The notes: generated from the letters alone by a model not told the origin. Positions 17,640 to 27,279 are shown, counted from the stretch's first letter. The stretch: 57,756 nucleotides of DNA from Amazonocrinis nigriterrae CENA67 (GCF_016056305.1 NZ_JAECZC010000035.1:1-57756); one strand, 5' to 3'. Numbers and translations are program-made.

Positions 17640-19526
17640 TTATGTTGGAAATCTAATCTGAAATTCTACTCCGTTATTGCTGTTAATTTTGATATCTCCA
17701 GCGAGTTGACTAGCTAAAGCATCTACTAACTGCCAACCCAATGAGGCTGTCTCTATAAAATTGAAGTTTGATGGTAAGCCAATACCGTTGTCACTAACAC
17801 TTAGTAATATCTGACCTGCAACAATCTCTGTGATTTCAATGCTAATTTCACCTTCTCTACCTACTGGAAATGCATATTTTAAGGAATTGGAAACTAGTTC
17901 ATGAATGATTAATCCACAAGGAATTGCCGTATCCAAACCTAGTAAAATATGCTCGTCTATATTTAACTTTAGGGTTATTGCACTTGCATTTACTTCGTAG
18001 GAAGTACGTAAACTTGCTACTAAATCTTGAACATATTCACTAAAGTTAATTCTTGCTAGGTCTGGTGATTGATACATTTTTTCGTGAATCAAAGCCATTG
18101 ATGCGATGCGCTGCTGGCTTTGTTGGAATATTTCCATATCACTTTTGTCCTTGATATATTCAGATTGCAGACTGAGCAGACTGGAAATAACCTGTAAATT
18201 GTTTTTGACACGATGGTAAATTTCTTTCAATAGCACTTCTTTTTCTCGAAGCGATGCTTGCAGTTGCTCTTGTGATTTCTGACGTTCTTGCAAGGCGGCT
18301 TGACGTTCGCTAATATCTTCGACAACAGAAATAAAATATTTTGGCACACCAGAAGTTTCACGCAGTAAAGATACGGTAACGTTAACCCAGACTAGAGAAT
18401 TGTCTTTGCGTATATAGCGCTTTTCCAGGGAGAAAGTTTGAATGTCACCTGCTAAAATCTGCTTAATATATTGCAAAGCGGCTTCTAGGTCATCTGGGTA
18501 GGTAATATCCTGGAAACTTCCCAACTGTAGTTCTTGGGGTGTGTAACCGACAATATCGCAGAGCCTCTGGTTAACTAATAACCAGCGTCCATCTATTGCC
18601 ACATGGGCGATACCAACAGCAGCTTGATGGAATGCGGCGCGGAATCGCTGTTCACTTTCCCGTAATGCCTCTTCTATTCGCTGGCGCTCAGTGATTTCTG
18701 CCTGTAGTGATGCGTTGATTTTTGTTAGTTCTACTGTCCGTTGTTCAACTATGCTTTCTAAATGGTTGAGTAGGTTGCTTAAATCCTCTTCTGCCTGCTT
18801 ACGCTCAGTAATGTCAGTATGTGAGCCTACCATCCGTACTACATTGCCATCGTCATCCCATAACGCCTGACCCCGATCTAAAATCCATTTGTAGCTGCTG
18901 TCTTTACATAAAACTCGATACTCATTAGTATAAAATGGCGTAATCTTAGCAAAGTGATCTTGAACTGCTTTTGTCATCAATTCAAGATCATCTGGATGCA
19001 CTCGTGTTATTTTTTCATCTAAATAGTTGGAAATCTCGTAATCTTGATAACCGAGCATTTCTTTCCAGCGAGCTGAGAAAAAAACTTCATTGGTTTTAAC
19101 ATTCCAGTCCCAAATACCATCATTATTGCCGCGCAAAGCTAACTGCCAGCGTTGTTCATTTTCTATTAGCACTTCCTCAGCTCGTTTGCGTTCAGCAATT
19201 TCCTTTGCTAGTTGGTAGTTAGCCTCCTCTAGTTGGGCAGGGCTAGGTATAGTCAATGCCTTGGGTATTAATGATACTAGTTCTAGGGCTGTATATACAG
19301 ATATAAAAGCAGTGATAGCTTTAATAAATCCTGATAGCCAATAGGTGGGATACCAAAGCGTCCACACATCCATCACATGAGTTGTGCCGCAAGCAATAAT
19401 AAATGCGCCAAACATGAGAAAAATCCAGTCGAAAGGCACATCTCTTCGTTTGCGGACAAAATAGACCAGCATAACTGGAATCGAATAATAGGCAAGTGTA
19501 ATTAGCACATCTGAGATGATATGCAA
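17640..19526 (-). CDS. Ethylene-receptor-type histidine kinase (5' end frameshifted)
   Basis: Membrane sensor kinase. The N-terminus is the ETR1-like sensor: [20 protein letters not shown] with the conserved Asp, then [17 protein letters not shown] with the Cys and His that bind copper and ethylene in plant receptors (C46 and H50 here), then a third helix. Next come a PAS domain ([20 protein letters not shown]), a coiled coil, a second PAS ([20 protein letters not shown]), a HisKA_2-type dimerisation box ([20 protein letters not shown]) and a HATPase domain ([20 protein letters not shown]). The only usual start in this frame is TTG at 19526, which cuts the first helix short; see the 5' extension entry. 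It heads an operon with the REC-PAS kinase. Ethylene binding itself is an inference from motifs. Confidence 0.88.
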   Translation of the reverse strand: MHIISDVLITLAYYSIPVMLVYFVRKRRDVPFDWIFLMFGAFIIACGTTHVMDVWTLWYPTYWLSGFIKAITAFISVYTALELVSLIPKALTIPSPAQLEEANYQLAKEIAERKRAEEVLIENEQRWQLALRGNNDGIWDWNVKTNEVFFSARWKEMLGYQDYEISNYLDEKITRVHPDDLELMTKAVQDHFAKITPFYTNEYRVLCKDSSYKWILDRGQALWDDDGNVVRMVGSHTDITERKQAEEDLSNLLNHLESIVEQRTVELTKINASLQAEITERQRIEEALRESEQRFRAAFHQAAVGIAHVAIDGRWLLVNQRLCDIVGYTPQELQLGSFQDITYPDDLEAALQYIKQILAGDIQTFSLEKRYIRKDNSLVWVNVTVSLLRETSGVPKYFISVVEDISERQAALQERQKSQEQLQASLREKEVLLKEIYHRVKNNLQVISSLLSLQSEYIKDKSDMEIFQQSQQRIASMALIHEKMYQSPDLARINFSEYVQDLVASLRTSYEVNASAITLKLNIDEHILLGLDTAIPCGLIIHELVSNSLKYAFPVGREGEISIEITEIVAGQILLSVSDNGIGLPSNFNFIETASLGWQLVDALASQLAGDIKINSNNGVEFQIRFPT

Positions 19527-19612
19527 CCATACTAATTCTGGCTTCCAAAGGTAGCAATGCCCGTGAGGAATAAACTCGTTAGTAAAAAAAAATTTTGTAA
19601 AAATTCAACCAT
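19527..19612 (-). other. Out-of-frame 5' extension of the ethylene-receptor-type kinase
   Basis: Upstream of the TTG, the same frame continues as [19 protein letters not shown], a segment that fits the conserved N-terminus of cyanobacterial ethylene-receptor homologues, but meets a stop without any ATG, GTG or TTG. In another frame an ATG at 19612 gives MVEFLQNFF. The two frames are separated only by a run of nine T (minus strand, 19584-19592). One more T, or two fewer, would join them. So either the run was misread, the run is slippery, or the gene is frameshifted. Confidence 0.7.
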
Positions 19613-20442
19613 AGAAACCTATTTATCTAAGAGTCTTCACTTAAGTATAAAACATAAGTCGAGATTTTCAGTATAGCCTTTAATTATGTTGTTATAAGGC
19701 ATATTTATGCCTTATACATGATATTTTTTAACTGATTAACTAACTTAATAATGTAATATTTATTGCCATTAATGTATTGCGATCGCCGAACCATTCTAAT
19801 CGTAAATGCCCTGAGAAAAATTTTTAACTACATAATCAAATTAACAAATTTCAGACTGCTACTCTACTTGTATATGCAATTCATAACATAAGCTATTACG
19901 AAAGCTGCATAGGTCAGTATTGTCTGTAACAATTTTAGCAGTTATATAAGGATTATGTACGACGAAAGCAAGTGACGTGCAAACTACAGCACTTGCTTTG
20001 GCTGTCAGCAAAGCTGCTCAATAGACTGTCTACCTGAGATCCTTACAGGTCACGTTAGTTCCAACGCTCGTTCCTCACTACCGCTTCGCGCTTCGCTAAC
20101 AAACACTACGTAAATATTTGCAACACATAAATCGGCTCTTTGGGACGTACAACTGTACGCCCCTACTCATGTATCTGTATCAGGTATTTCGTGAAATGAT
20201 ATAAATCCTGAGAACTGATGACTTTAATCAGCCATTGACCTTTACGAGTGATTATGACGTTCAGATATGTCTGAGATGATCAAATAGATTTATTCATCAA
20301 ACTAACATCACTATTCCGCAGAATAAATACTGCTGTAAGCAACTCCCTTTTTACCAGCTAGAGAAGCTATATTAACAATTGACAGCTAAGAGTCAACAAT
20401 CTCCAGCGGTTGTTATCAACAAAGCCTTTAAAAAAATTGAAG
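19613..20442. other. Long intergenic region with mosaic repeats
   Basis: About 830 bp without a gene. It contains a GC-rich repeat patch (CGCTCGTTCCTCACTACCGC, near 20063), and GTACAACTGTACGCCCCTAC (near 20147), which shares the GCCCCTAC end with the palindromic element at 44491-44555. The rest is AT-rich. Confidence 0.5.
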
Positions 20443-20910
20443 CTATGGATCAAGCGAATATTTGATCACAATGTTGATTTTTGTATCTTTTTTCAGCGGA
20501 AAACTTGCTTGTTGAAACTTTGGCGCACCTGTTCTTGCTGAGATGGTGGGATTCTTGGAAACACCAAAACCTTCTTGTGGAATACCAAGGAAGTTGCTGT
20601 TGAGTTTGTAATCTCCATTTTGATCGTCTACTACGGCGACAGCATAAGTTCCAGGCTTTAAACCTTGAAAATTCTTGGTTATGGAACTTCCTGTAATCTT
20701 AACGCAGCCACTTTGGACTTCACTAGTATCACTGAAGGGAAATCCTTCTTCACCAGAGTAAACTCTCAGGCAAACTTGACCTTTTTGGTGATGTATTCCT
20801 TTGACTACAACAGTCAGTTTTGCAGTAGGTTGTGCATTGACTGGTATGGCGAAGTTGAGGTTTACTAAACTAGAGATAAGAAAGAATCTGAATTGAGATG
20901 ATTTCAGCAT
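20443..20910 (-). CDS. Exported DUF2141 family protein
   Basis: About 155 residues. A signal peptide (MLKSSQFRFFLISSLVNLNF, cleavage likely after NAQ) precedes a beta-rich DUF2141 domain with KLTVVVKGIHHQKGQVCLRV, the GLKPGTYAVAVVDDQNGD motif and a C-terminal KINIVIKY strand. Family members are small secreted or periplasmic proteins of unknown function. The ATG at 20910 is taken because it starts the signal peptide; 11 upstream codons are non-conserved in appearance. It precedes the synthase-cluster SDR on the map but is transcribed separately, away from it. Confidence 0.8.
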   Translation of the reverse strand: MLKSSQFRFFLISSLVNLNFAIPVNAQPTAKLTVVVKGIHHQKGQVCLRVYSGEEGFPFSDTSEVQSGCVKITGSSITKNFQGLKPGTYAVAVVDDQNGDYKLNSNFLGIPQEGFGVSKNPTISARTGAPKFQQASFPLKKDTKINIVIKYSLDP

Positions 20911-20998
20911 AATCTGGTAAGTTAAAGTTGAGGATGCTTGCAATTACCTGCGCCCATATCATAGATAATCAAATATACTTTTTTCATTTTTTTTATAA

Positions 20999-21994
20999 TT
21001 ATATTAATTTTTGAATTTCGGTTTTTTGTAACCATTCTTGTGTGCGTTGCATTCCTTCTTCAAAGTTAATTTTTGGTTTATAATCTAACAAAATCTGGGC
21101 TTTAGCAACAGAATAAACATGAGGACGAGACATAAAATCTACCGACTCTGGAAGGACATCGGCTTTTTTACGAAAAAGTTTTTGTCCCTGATGGCGTAGC
21201 TTTAGAAACAACTTCATTTCATCTTTTGGTAAAGACATAGGTGTAGGTAAACCTTCCATTGCCGCTAGACGGATGAAGTAATCTTTCCAAGAAGTCTCTT
21301 GTCCGTCGGTGATATTGAAAATTTCTCCATAGGTTTCTTTTTCTATTGCTAGAAAAATGGCGTCAATGAGATTGTCTATATAGACATGATTGATTACTCC
21401 TTTACCATCATTCGCATAGGCAAATAATTTTTGACGCATCATGAGAATTGGTCGGACTATCCAGGGAATACTCCCTGGCCCGTAAACATCACCGGCGCGA
21501 ATAATGATCACACCGAAATCTGGTGGTGTATTCAGTGGTAAAATTTCTGCTTCGGCTTCTATTTTTGTCTGACAGTAGGGATTATCTTCACCACAGAGTT
21601 GCCCGGATTCGGTGATATTCTCAGGATAATTAAAGCCATAAACTAACACACTCGATAGATGCACAAAAGTTTTAACACCAGCATTTTTAGCAGCTTTAGC
21701 TATATTGGCTGTGCCGATAACATTAATTTCTCGAAAATCCTTCAGTGAACCCGCTTCTTGGGTAATTTGAGCAGTATGTAAAACGATGTCCACTCCTTGA
21801 CAAGCTTTTTGAGCAATAGGTGGATCAGTAAGACTGCCAACAATTATTTCAGCACCCAAATTTTGAGAATTTTCGCGATTATCTTTTTGCAATCCGCGAA
21901 CTTTCATTCCTTGCACTATGGCTAACTCGGCTGCACGCAAACCAATAAATTCATCAATTCCAGTGATGAGAATAGTTTTGTTTTTAATGTTCAT
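20999..21994 (-). CDS. NAD(P)-dependent epimerase/dehydratase (extended SDR)
   Basis: About 331 residues. The Rossmann entry motif is a variant (ILITGIDEFIGLRAAELA). The active-site pattern is Ser in HLSSVLVYG and YCQTK (Tyr and Lys), followed by IIRAGDVYGPG and a C-terminal substrate domain. The fold resembles 3-beta-hydroxysteroid or dihydroflavonol reductases as well as sugar epimerases. Last gene of the leftward synthase cluster, about 125 bases after the 628-residue protein. It could reduce a keto group of the lipid product or act on a sugar; the sequence does not decide. Confidence 0.85.
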   Translation of the reverse strand: MNIKNKTILITGIDEFIGLRAAELAIVQGMKVRGLQKDNRENSQNLGAEIIVGSLTDPPIAQKACQGVDIVLHTAQITQEAGSLKDFREINVIGTANIAKAAKNAGVKTFVHLSSVLVYGFNYPENITESGQLCGEDNPYCQTKIEAEAEILPLNTPPDFGVIIIRAGDVYGPGSIPWIVRPILMMRQKLFAYANDGKGVINHVYIDNLIDAIFLAIEKETYGEIFNITDGQETSWKDYFIRLAAMEGLPTPMSLPKDEMKLFLKLRHQGQKLFRKKADVLPESVDFMSRPHVYSVAKAQILLDYKPKINFEEGMQRTQEWLQKTEIQKLI

Positions 21995-22120
21995 TTATTG
22001 GAAGTTATAGCTATAGAAAATTGATGTTAATTAGTCTTGATTAATGAAAATAAATTCTTGCTTTTATTAGTTGATTTCTAGAGCTATAAAGACAGATGAA
22101 GTGATTATTTTTTGACTAAT

Positions 22121-24007
22121 TTAAATTCTGCGATCGCTCAGCTTTGCCTTCAAAGACATAAAATGTTTTCCACCTAATTCAATTTGATTTTCTCTACACC
22201 CAGTCTTCAATCTTTCAACTAAATACTCCAAGTCATGAGCTATAAAATTAGTACCATGATCTGGTTCTACTAAACTCACTAAAGCTATATCTTTCACTGA
22301 TTGTTTAGCTAACTGATAAATACCCAAAAAGTTAAATACTCCTGATTCATAAGTTCCACAAGGTACTGAAGGGTTGTCAACTCCAACACAATATTCATTC
22401 GGTTTAAACCATTCAAATGCTGGATACCCGTGGAAATGAACAATTGGGGCACCATTTTTAATTAACTCTGGTGCATACAAAGCAGCAGCAAGGCTAATAC
22501 CAAGCATTACATAAACATCATAAGAAGGCTTGATATCTACTAATTGATGATCAATTCCTTGAGGTAATTGTAGTAATAACCTATCAGTCAAACCAATTCT
22601 GAGGATGTCACTTTCAAGACTCAAGTTTGTTTTATTTGAACCAGAACGAGCGCTTAAAACCCAGACATCAGGAATTTGCTGAAATTTATATTCTCCGCCT
22701 ATCTTAGTTTTTAAATACCGTCTACCTATTGAATTTTGCCGAACATCATCATTGCTAAATTCTGCAATAGGATATAAGCTTTCCCAATCTTTCTCTGTTA
22801 TTTCCTTTTCACCAAGATAGTGTGGTGGCTCTACATAAGCAACAAAACCATAAGAGACACCAGTTCTTCCATTAACAATGATATCAACAATATCTCTATG
22901 AGACTGTCTTTTAATTACTTCACTCAGCTTGTAACCTGGGGGAAACAAATTTGTATCAGCCAAATGATTACTTAATGCCACTAATTGTTTGGCATAATGG
23001 GAATCTATAAAATTGTAATTTCCTATTTTAAATTTGCTGAGGGGTAAAGGTAAAATAGGAACATAGATCTTAGGAATGAGCGATTGTAGTACAAAATTAT
23101 CTAATTCGTTTGTAGAAAATACAGAATCAGACAAATTCATGTTTAAAATAGAAAACTTATCAGAAGCAATTCCAATAACAATTTCTGAAAATGTTCTAAC
23201 CAGAGTATTCAATCCAATCTTAATCTTTTGTTGATACGATGTTTGTGAATCAACAAACTCCTGATCTAAGTCTGTAAGTACGATTACTTGAGTGTTTGTT
23301 GGATCTTCAATGTATTTAGCTGCATATTCTTCAGCCCAACTAATTAATCGAGCAATTCGTGAAACTGATACTTTTTTACCTTTTAAAATAAAGCGAGAAT
23401 AGCTTTGATAAAACTTTTCTGCTATAAATTTCTTTCCTATAACGCATAAAGATAGTGGTATTTCAACATCAATTACAGCATGAATGCCAGTTTTAACAAC
23501 TCTGGTTTTAATATTCTTCTTCCAGTTAATCAAAGGTATTTGTATTTGATAATCAAACTCTTTTGTAGCTTCTTCCCAAGATTTAATTGTTACTCCATAT
23601 GACTGCATTTGCTGCTTTAATTCTGTTCTAAATCTCAAAATCTCCTCATTATTGTATCCATTTGGTAAAGGTCTAAATGTAACAGTTAGCCTTTGAGCCA
23701 TTAATTTTGGATCGATAATTGGTTGTTTACACTTTTGATTTAATCCGTCTCCAGATTCTCCAATTAAGCGACCAATTGTTTGCAAATTCAAACCCTTAGC
23801 AAGTGGTATATCAGTAGCGCTACTATCCACATTGCTTCGTGAGACATCACGCAGTAATGCTAGAATTTCTGTTTTGTAAGTCATCAGTTCTGCCTGTATT
23901 TCTGGCGTGATTACTCCCTTTGGAGAACGAATATTTAGTTTGTTGTTATCTACTGATAGTTGGACACCCTGTTGAGTAAGGTTGATCACAAAATCTGATG
24001 GGTTCAT
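22121..24007 (-). CDS. Unknown protein with N-terminal TubC-type docking domain
   Basis: 628 residues. Residues 1-55 (FVINLTQQGVQLSVDNNKLN, SPKGVITPEIQAELMTYKTE) match the TubC-type docking domain found at the N-termini of NRPS/PKS subunits, where it binds the C-terminal tail of a partner enzyme. The remaining 570 residues match no family I recognise. They contain a GYPAFEWFKPNEYCVGVDNP segment and a VEPDHGTNFIAHDLEYL segment, with two conserved-looking His (HFHGYP, DHGTNF). No Walker, Rossmann, condensation or thioesterase motif is visible. Its place between the free ACP and the SDR suggests an accessory enzyme or release factor of the synthase, tethered by docking. The function is unknown. 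Confidence 0.75.
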   Translation of the reverse strand: MNPSDFVINLTQQGVQLSVDNNKLNIRSPKGVITPEIQAELMTYKTEILALLRDVSRSNVDSSATDIPLAKGLNLQTIGRLIGESGDGLNQKCKQPIIDPKLMAQRLTVTFRPLPNGYNNEEILRFRTELKQQMQSYGVTIKSWEEATKEFDYQIQIPLINWKKNIKTRVVKTGIHAVIDVEIPLSLCVIGKKFIAEKFYQSYSRFILKGKKVSVSRIARLISWAEEYAAKYIEDPTNTQVIVLTDLDQEFVDSQTSYQQKIKIGLNTLVRTFSEIVIGIASDKFSILNMNLSDSVFSTNELDNFVLQSLIPKIYVPILPLPLSKFKIGNYNFIDSHYAKQLVALSNHLADTNLFPPGYKLSEVIKRQSHRDIVDIIVNGRTGVSYGFVAYVEPPHYLGEKEITEKDWESLYPIAEFSNDDVRQNSIGRRYLKTKIGGEYKFQQIPDVWVLSARSGSNKTNLSLESDILRIGLTDRLLLQLPQGIDHQLVDIKPSYDVYVMLGISLAAALYAPELIKNGAPIVHFHGYPAFEWFKPNEYCVGVDNPSVPCGTYESGVFNFLGIYQLAKQSVKDIALVSLVEPDHGTNFIAHDLEYLVERLKTGCRENQIELGGKHFMSLKAKLSDRRI

Positions 24008-24140
24008 AGTTTGAGAAACTCACGATTATTTAAAAATTTGGTTCTGATGTCTATTTGATTTGACTTTTGAACGCCAGTTGCACGGCTGTCTGGCGACCGA
24101 ACGCACTGGCTTCTTTTGACTTACGGCAGTAGTTAGGTAT

Positions 24141-24446
24141 TCAAATCTCAAAAAACTCTGACTGCGAAACTTCAGATTCTTCGGCTAAGCGCTGGGAAAG
24201 CGTTTCTATAGTGGGGTAATGCCACAATAAAATCGGAGATAGCTGAAAGCTAAAAAACTTCTCCGCTTGACTAACAAGAAGCATTGCTTGCGCTGATTCT
24301 AGACCGTAACTGTCTAAAGGCTGTCGTACATCTATATCATCGGGTTTGACTCCTAACTGCTCTGAAATATGAGAGACTAACCAAGCTTTAATTTCATCTG
24401 CGGTATAAGATTGCTTTTTAGTTGCATCATCAAGAGACTGGCTCAT
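24141..24446 (-). CDS. Free-standing acyl carrier protein
   Basis: 101 residues from the ATG at 24446, which has an AAGG site 7-8 bases upstream; the longer frame adds seven poor residues. A four-helix ACP with the phosphopantetheine Ser in LDSYGLESAQAMLL. It has short polar tails. It carries the growing or finished acyl chain for the neighbouring synthase or for the docked unknown protein. The GLES context is of the modular PKS/NRPS type and differs from the DSIKR context of the two ACPs in the large synthase, so it probably meets different partners. Confidence 0.88.
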   Translation of the reverse strand: MSQSLDDATKKQSYTADEIKAWLVSHISEQLGVKPDDIDVRQPLDSYGLESAQAMLLVSQAEKFFSFQLSPILLWHYPTIETLSQRLAEESEVSQSEFFEI

Positions 24447-24650
24447 TTGCACACCTTGTAAGTACAATAAATTGGATGTAAACTTTTTATAAATAGGATA
24501 TAAAAAGTTGATGTATATATCCTATTTACAATTGATGTAATGGTTACATGATTTTAATGTTTTAGGAAAATAAATAATAGAAAAATCTTTGAGATTTTGC
24601 TACTGTTTTGTGTATACAAAATGTATGTCGGGTCAAATTAGATTTATCGG

Positions 24651-24938
24651 TTAATTAGCTACTCGAATGCAAATATCACCCTTTATTACACATTGACAGC
24701 CTAGGCGAGCATTAGGATTTCCTGGAGCTAATAAATCAAGTAATCTCTGCTCTTCTTCCATGACAGAAGCAAGATTCTCCATTCCATTGACAACTTCTAT
24801 GAGGCATGTTTCACAGGCAATATTGCGGCAACCAAATAAGATGAAACTAGGATGCTCATCACAGACCTTAGTTAACTGTTGATTTGCTTCAACTTGAATT
24901 ATTTTTTCGTTGTCTTCAAAATTGATAGATACTATCAT
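24651..24938 (-). CDS. [2Fe-2S] ferredoxin
   Basis: 95 residues. The cluster ligands are C37, C42 and C45 (GCRNIACETC) and C81 or C83 (LGCQC), the plant/adrenodoxin-type CX4CX2C...C layout. The flanks are LIEVVNG and VIKGDICI. It lies inside the synthase cluster next to the broken diiron-oxygenase-like gene, so it was probably the electron donor to that oxygenase or to another redox step in the pathway (inference). The TTTGTGTATACAAAATGT stretch between it and the ACP is non-coding. Confidence 0.88.
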   Translation of the reverse strand: MIVSINFEDNEKIIQVEANQQLTKVCDEHPSFILFGCRNIACETCLIEVVNGMENLASVMEEEQRLLDLLAPGNPNARLGCQCVIKGDICIRVAN

Positions 24939-24987
24939 TTATCAACTCATCAAAATTATAAAACAGGGTTAATATATCTAGCAACTG

Positions 24988-25188
24988 TTAGGCAACTTCA
25001 ATAAGTATTTGAATCTTCTTAGTTACCAGAGTATCTTTGTAACGCTCATAGCGATTACCTAGCTTGCTTGTATTTAACTCTAATCCCAGTTCTTTGATAA
25101 CGCGTTCTAAATGATTCTTGATATCCTGTTTCGCGGCAGAGTATAGTATATACGGTTCTAAAAGACCAAATATGATCCATCTCCTCAT
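24988..25188 (-). CDS. Doubtful 66-codon ORF overlapping the diiron-gene remnant
   Basis: An ORF in a different frame from the remnant upstream (MRRWIIFGLLEPYILYSAAK at the start, TSKLGNRYERYKDTLVTKKI near the end). The first third overlaps the remnant's metal-site region and looks non-genuine. The last two thirds are helical and charged and may be the shifted 3' end of the same old gene. I would not treat it as an independent gene. Confidence 0.3.
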   Translation of the reverse strand: MRRWIIFGLLEPYILYSAAKQDIKNHLERVIKELGLELNTSKLGNRYERYKDTLVTKKIQILIEVA

Positions 25189-25543
25189 TAGTTTCTTGAT
25201 GAAGAATCATGTATTCGTCTGATTATGAAGAAAAAACTTTTTTGGCAATATTCATGTTGGATATAATAGACTGGGATTCGCTATTCGCAACAACCTTATA
25301 GAAGTTAGCAAAAACTGCTGCGGATAAAATTGGCATTTGACGAGGATTCAAGGAAGATAAATACTGAAAAATCGGTATAGGTAAGGGAATCATTCCAGGA
25401 TGAAAGTACAGTTTTTCTCCTTTAATTCCATGCTTGCTGAGAGCTATAGCAAGAGGTTTTAATTTTAAAGGCTGAGTATGTGCCTGCTCAAAAAGTTTAT
25501 TTTGAATTTTGGTGATTCGATTATTAATTTTAACAGTATTCAT
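25055..25543 (-). pseudogene. Broken diiron oxygenase-like gene (AurF/ferritin-like)
   Basis: The first 106 codons (25543 to 25226) read into a TAA at 25223-25225. The same frame then continues without a break as SDEYMILHQETNEEMDHIWS, a helix with the EExxH pattern of di-iron ferritin-like oxygenases, to a second stop at 25055. A single change (TAA from GAA) would restore a frame that runs smoothly through the first stop. Known AurF-type enzymes are around 300 residues or more, so the 3' part is also lost or shifted. It sits 14 bases after the PfaD-like gene and just before the ferredoxin, which fits an oxygenation step once present in the cluster. Identification rests on one motif and context. 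Confidence 0.55.
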
Positions 25544-25557
25544 CTAATTGTCCTCCT

Positions 25558-27240
25558 TTATTTAAATCTAACTGGGCGATATTCACTGTAACAATCAGGT
25601 ATTTGCAATCCTTGAATTTTCAAACTTTGTATGCGATATAAAAATAAAGCTCCTGTCATAATATGCTGAGCTATATCGGCTACTCGGCGATTCTGTGCAT
25701 CAGACAAGTAGGAACCTCTTACCCAGTCATTGAAGCTACCCATTGCAGGGCCACACCAAATTTGATAATCCATCTCTCGCCCTTTTTCCCCGAAGTTAGA
25801 CCAACGAGATGATAATCCTAGATACCAGCGGAAAATCAGAGCCATTTTCAGTTTGGGATTATTAACTGCTTTGGTTAATTTATCAGGACTTCGTTGAGAT
25901 AAATAACTAACTGTCTCTTCCCAAACTGCTTCCAAGCTCTTTTTCAAAATTTGTTGTTCTAATTTATTTTTTTCTGCCAAGGGTATATCTTCAATTGAGT
26001 CATAGTTTTTGTATAAATCAAACAGTTTTTGTGCCCTTAAGGGAAAGAGAGTTCCTCGTTTGAGAACTTGAAGCTTTACCCCCATTTCAAACATATCTGC
26101 CGCTGGAGCCATCATTACATCGGCCATTTCGGCTTGAGCTAGTAATTGTTTAGTATATTCAGAAGTTCCGGCTTCAATACAAGACTGGTTAATTGAGCCT
26201 GTCACAACATAAGCAGCCCCCATCATAAATGCGGCTAATGCTGATTTGGGAGTGGCAATTCCTCCTGCTGCTCCCACTCTCACAGGATTTTTATAATCAA
26301 ATTTATTTTGAATTTCATCTCTCAATTCCAGGATAGAAGGTAACAAACAAACTAGAGGACGATTATCTGTATGACCACCAGAATCTGCTTCTACAGTAAT
26401 ATCGTCAGCTAGGGGAACTTTTTCCGCTAGGGTTGCCTGTAATTCACTGATCAGATTTTGCTCAACTAATTGCTTCAAAATTTTTGTAGGAGCAGGTTGC
26501 ATAAATTTACTTGCAACTTCTCTCCTCGAAATCTTGGCAATAATTTTATTTTTGATTTCGATTTGATTCGCTGAATTCAAACCCAATCCAGCAGCTCGAT
26601 AGTAGACAATATTATCAGTCAAATCTAAAAAAGCAGAAGCTTCTATTGTCCTGACTTGATATTTAAGATACAAATTCACAATACCGCGTTCCACAGCAGG
26701 TTCACTGGGGCTGTGAAGTAAGTTAAAAGCGTAAGGCCCTTGTGGTAAGGCTTGTTGAATACAGTTTATAGCTGTTTCGACACGAGAAGGAGACAAACCA
26801 CCGGCGCCAAAAGTACTTAAGATTCTCTCTTTTCCTAGAGCAATTACTAACTCTTCAGAAGCAATTCCATGAGCCATTGCACCGGTGGTATAAGCAAATT
26901 TTACATGATGAAAGTCTAGGAAACTGGGATCGCCTAATTGTTGAGGTGACAAAGGTGGAACAGTTACGAGTGTCTCAATCTGTTCGGTTTTACTATTCTG
27001 GGAAATATCCAGATAACCTTCGTTAGTTACACCAATTTTGCCTTCATATCTGATAATATAACAAGGTTTATCTAAATTCAAAAGTTTAGATTCAATCCCA
27101 ACTTCATCAAATGATACAGAATTTAAGACACCTTGCCAATTTTGATTACCAGCATGAAAAAACCTTGATGTTTTTAATTGATGAGTATTGTTGTTCAGTG
27201 CTTTGTCTGTACCAATCACGTTTTTAGCCCTCTCATACAA
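25558..27240 (-). CDS. PfaD-like enoyl reductase (FMN, TIM barrel)
   Basis: 560 residues of the PfaD family, the trans-acting FMN-dependent enoyl reductase of PUFA and heterocyst-glycolipid type synthases, distantly related to 2-nitropropane dioxygenase. Visible features: an N-terminal SFDEVGIESKLLNLDKPCYI region, AMAHGIASEELVIALGKER, GAGGLSPSRVETAINCIQ, EADSGGHTDNRPLVCLLP with the flavin-site His, and VGAAGGIATPKSALAAFMMG. The C-terminal helical region includes RWYLGLSSRWSNFGEKGREM. It sits between the PfaB-like gene (39-base gap) and the diiron remnant. It should set the saturation of the chain made by the two synthase proteins. The start is not firmly fixed; residues 1-25 look non-conserved. 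Confidence 0.9.
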   Translation of the reverse strand: MYERAKNVIGTDKALNNNTHQLKTSRFFHAGNQNWQGVLNSVSFDEVGIESKLLNLDKPCYIIRYEGKIGVTNEGYLDISQNSKTEQIETLVTVPPLSPQQLGDPSFLDFHHVKFAYTTGAMAHGIASEELVIALGKERILSTFGAGGLSPSRVETAINCIQQALPQGPYAFNLLHSPSEPAVERGIVNLYLKYQVRTIEASAFLDLTDNIVYYRAAGLGLNSANQIEIKNKIIAKISRREVASKFMQPAPTKILKQLVEQNLISELQATLAEKVPLADDITVEADSGGHTDNRPLVCLLPSILELRDEIQNKFDYKNPVRVGAAGGIATPKSALAAFMMGAAYVVTGSINQSCIEAGTSEYTKQLLAQAEMADVMMAPAADMFEMGVKLQVLKRGTLFPLRAQKLFDLYKNYDSIEDIPLAEKNKLEQQILKKSLEAVWEETVSYLSQRSPDKLTKAVNNPKLKMALIFRWYLGLSSRWSNFGEKGREMDYQIWCGPAMGSFNDWVRGSYLSDAQNRRVADIAQHIMTGALFLYRIQSLKIQGLQIPDCYSEYRPVRFK

Positions 27241-27279
27241 AAAATGGTTACGATAATTTTCTTAGTTTGTTAGCAGAAT

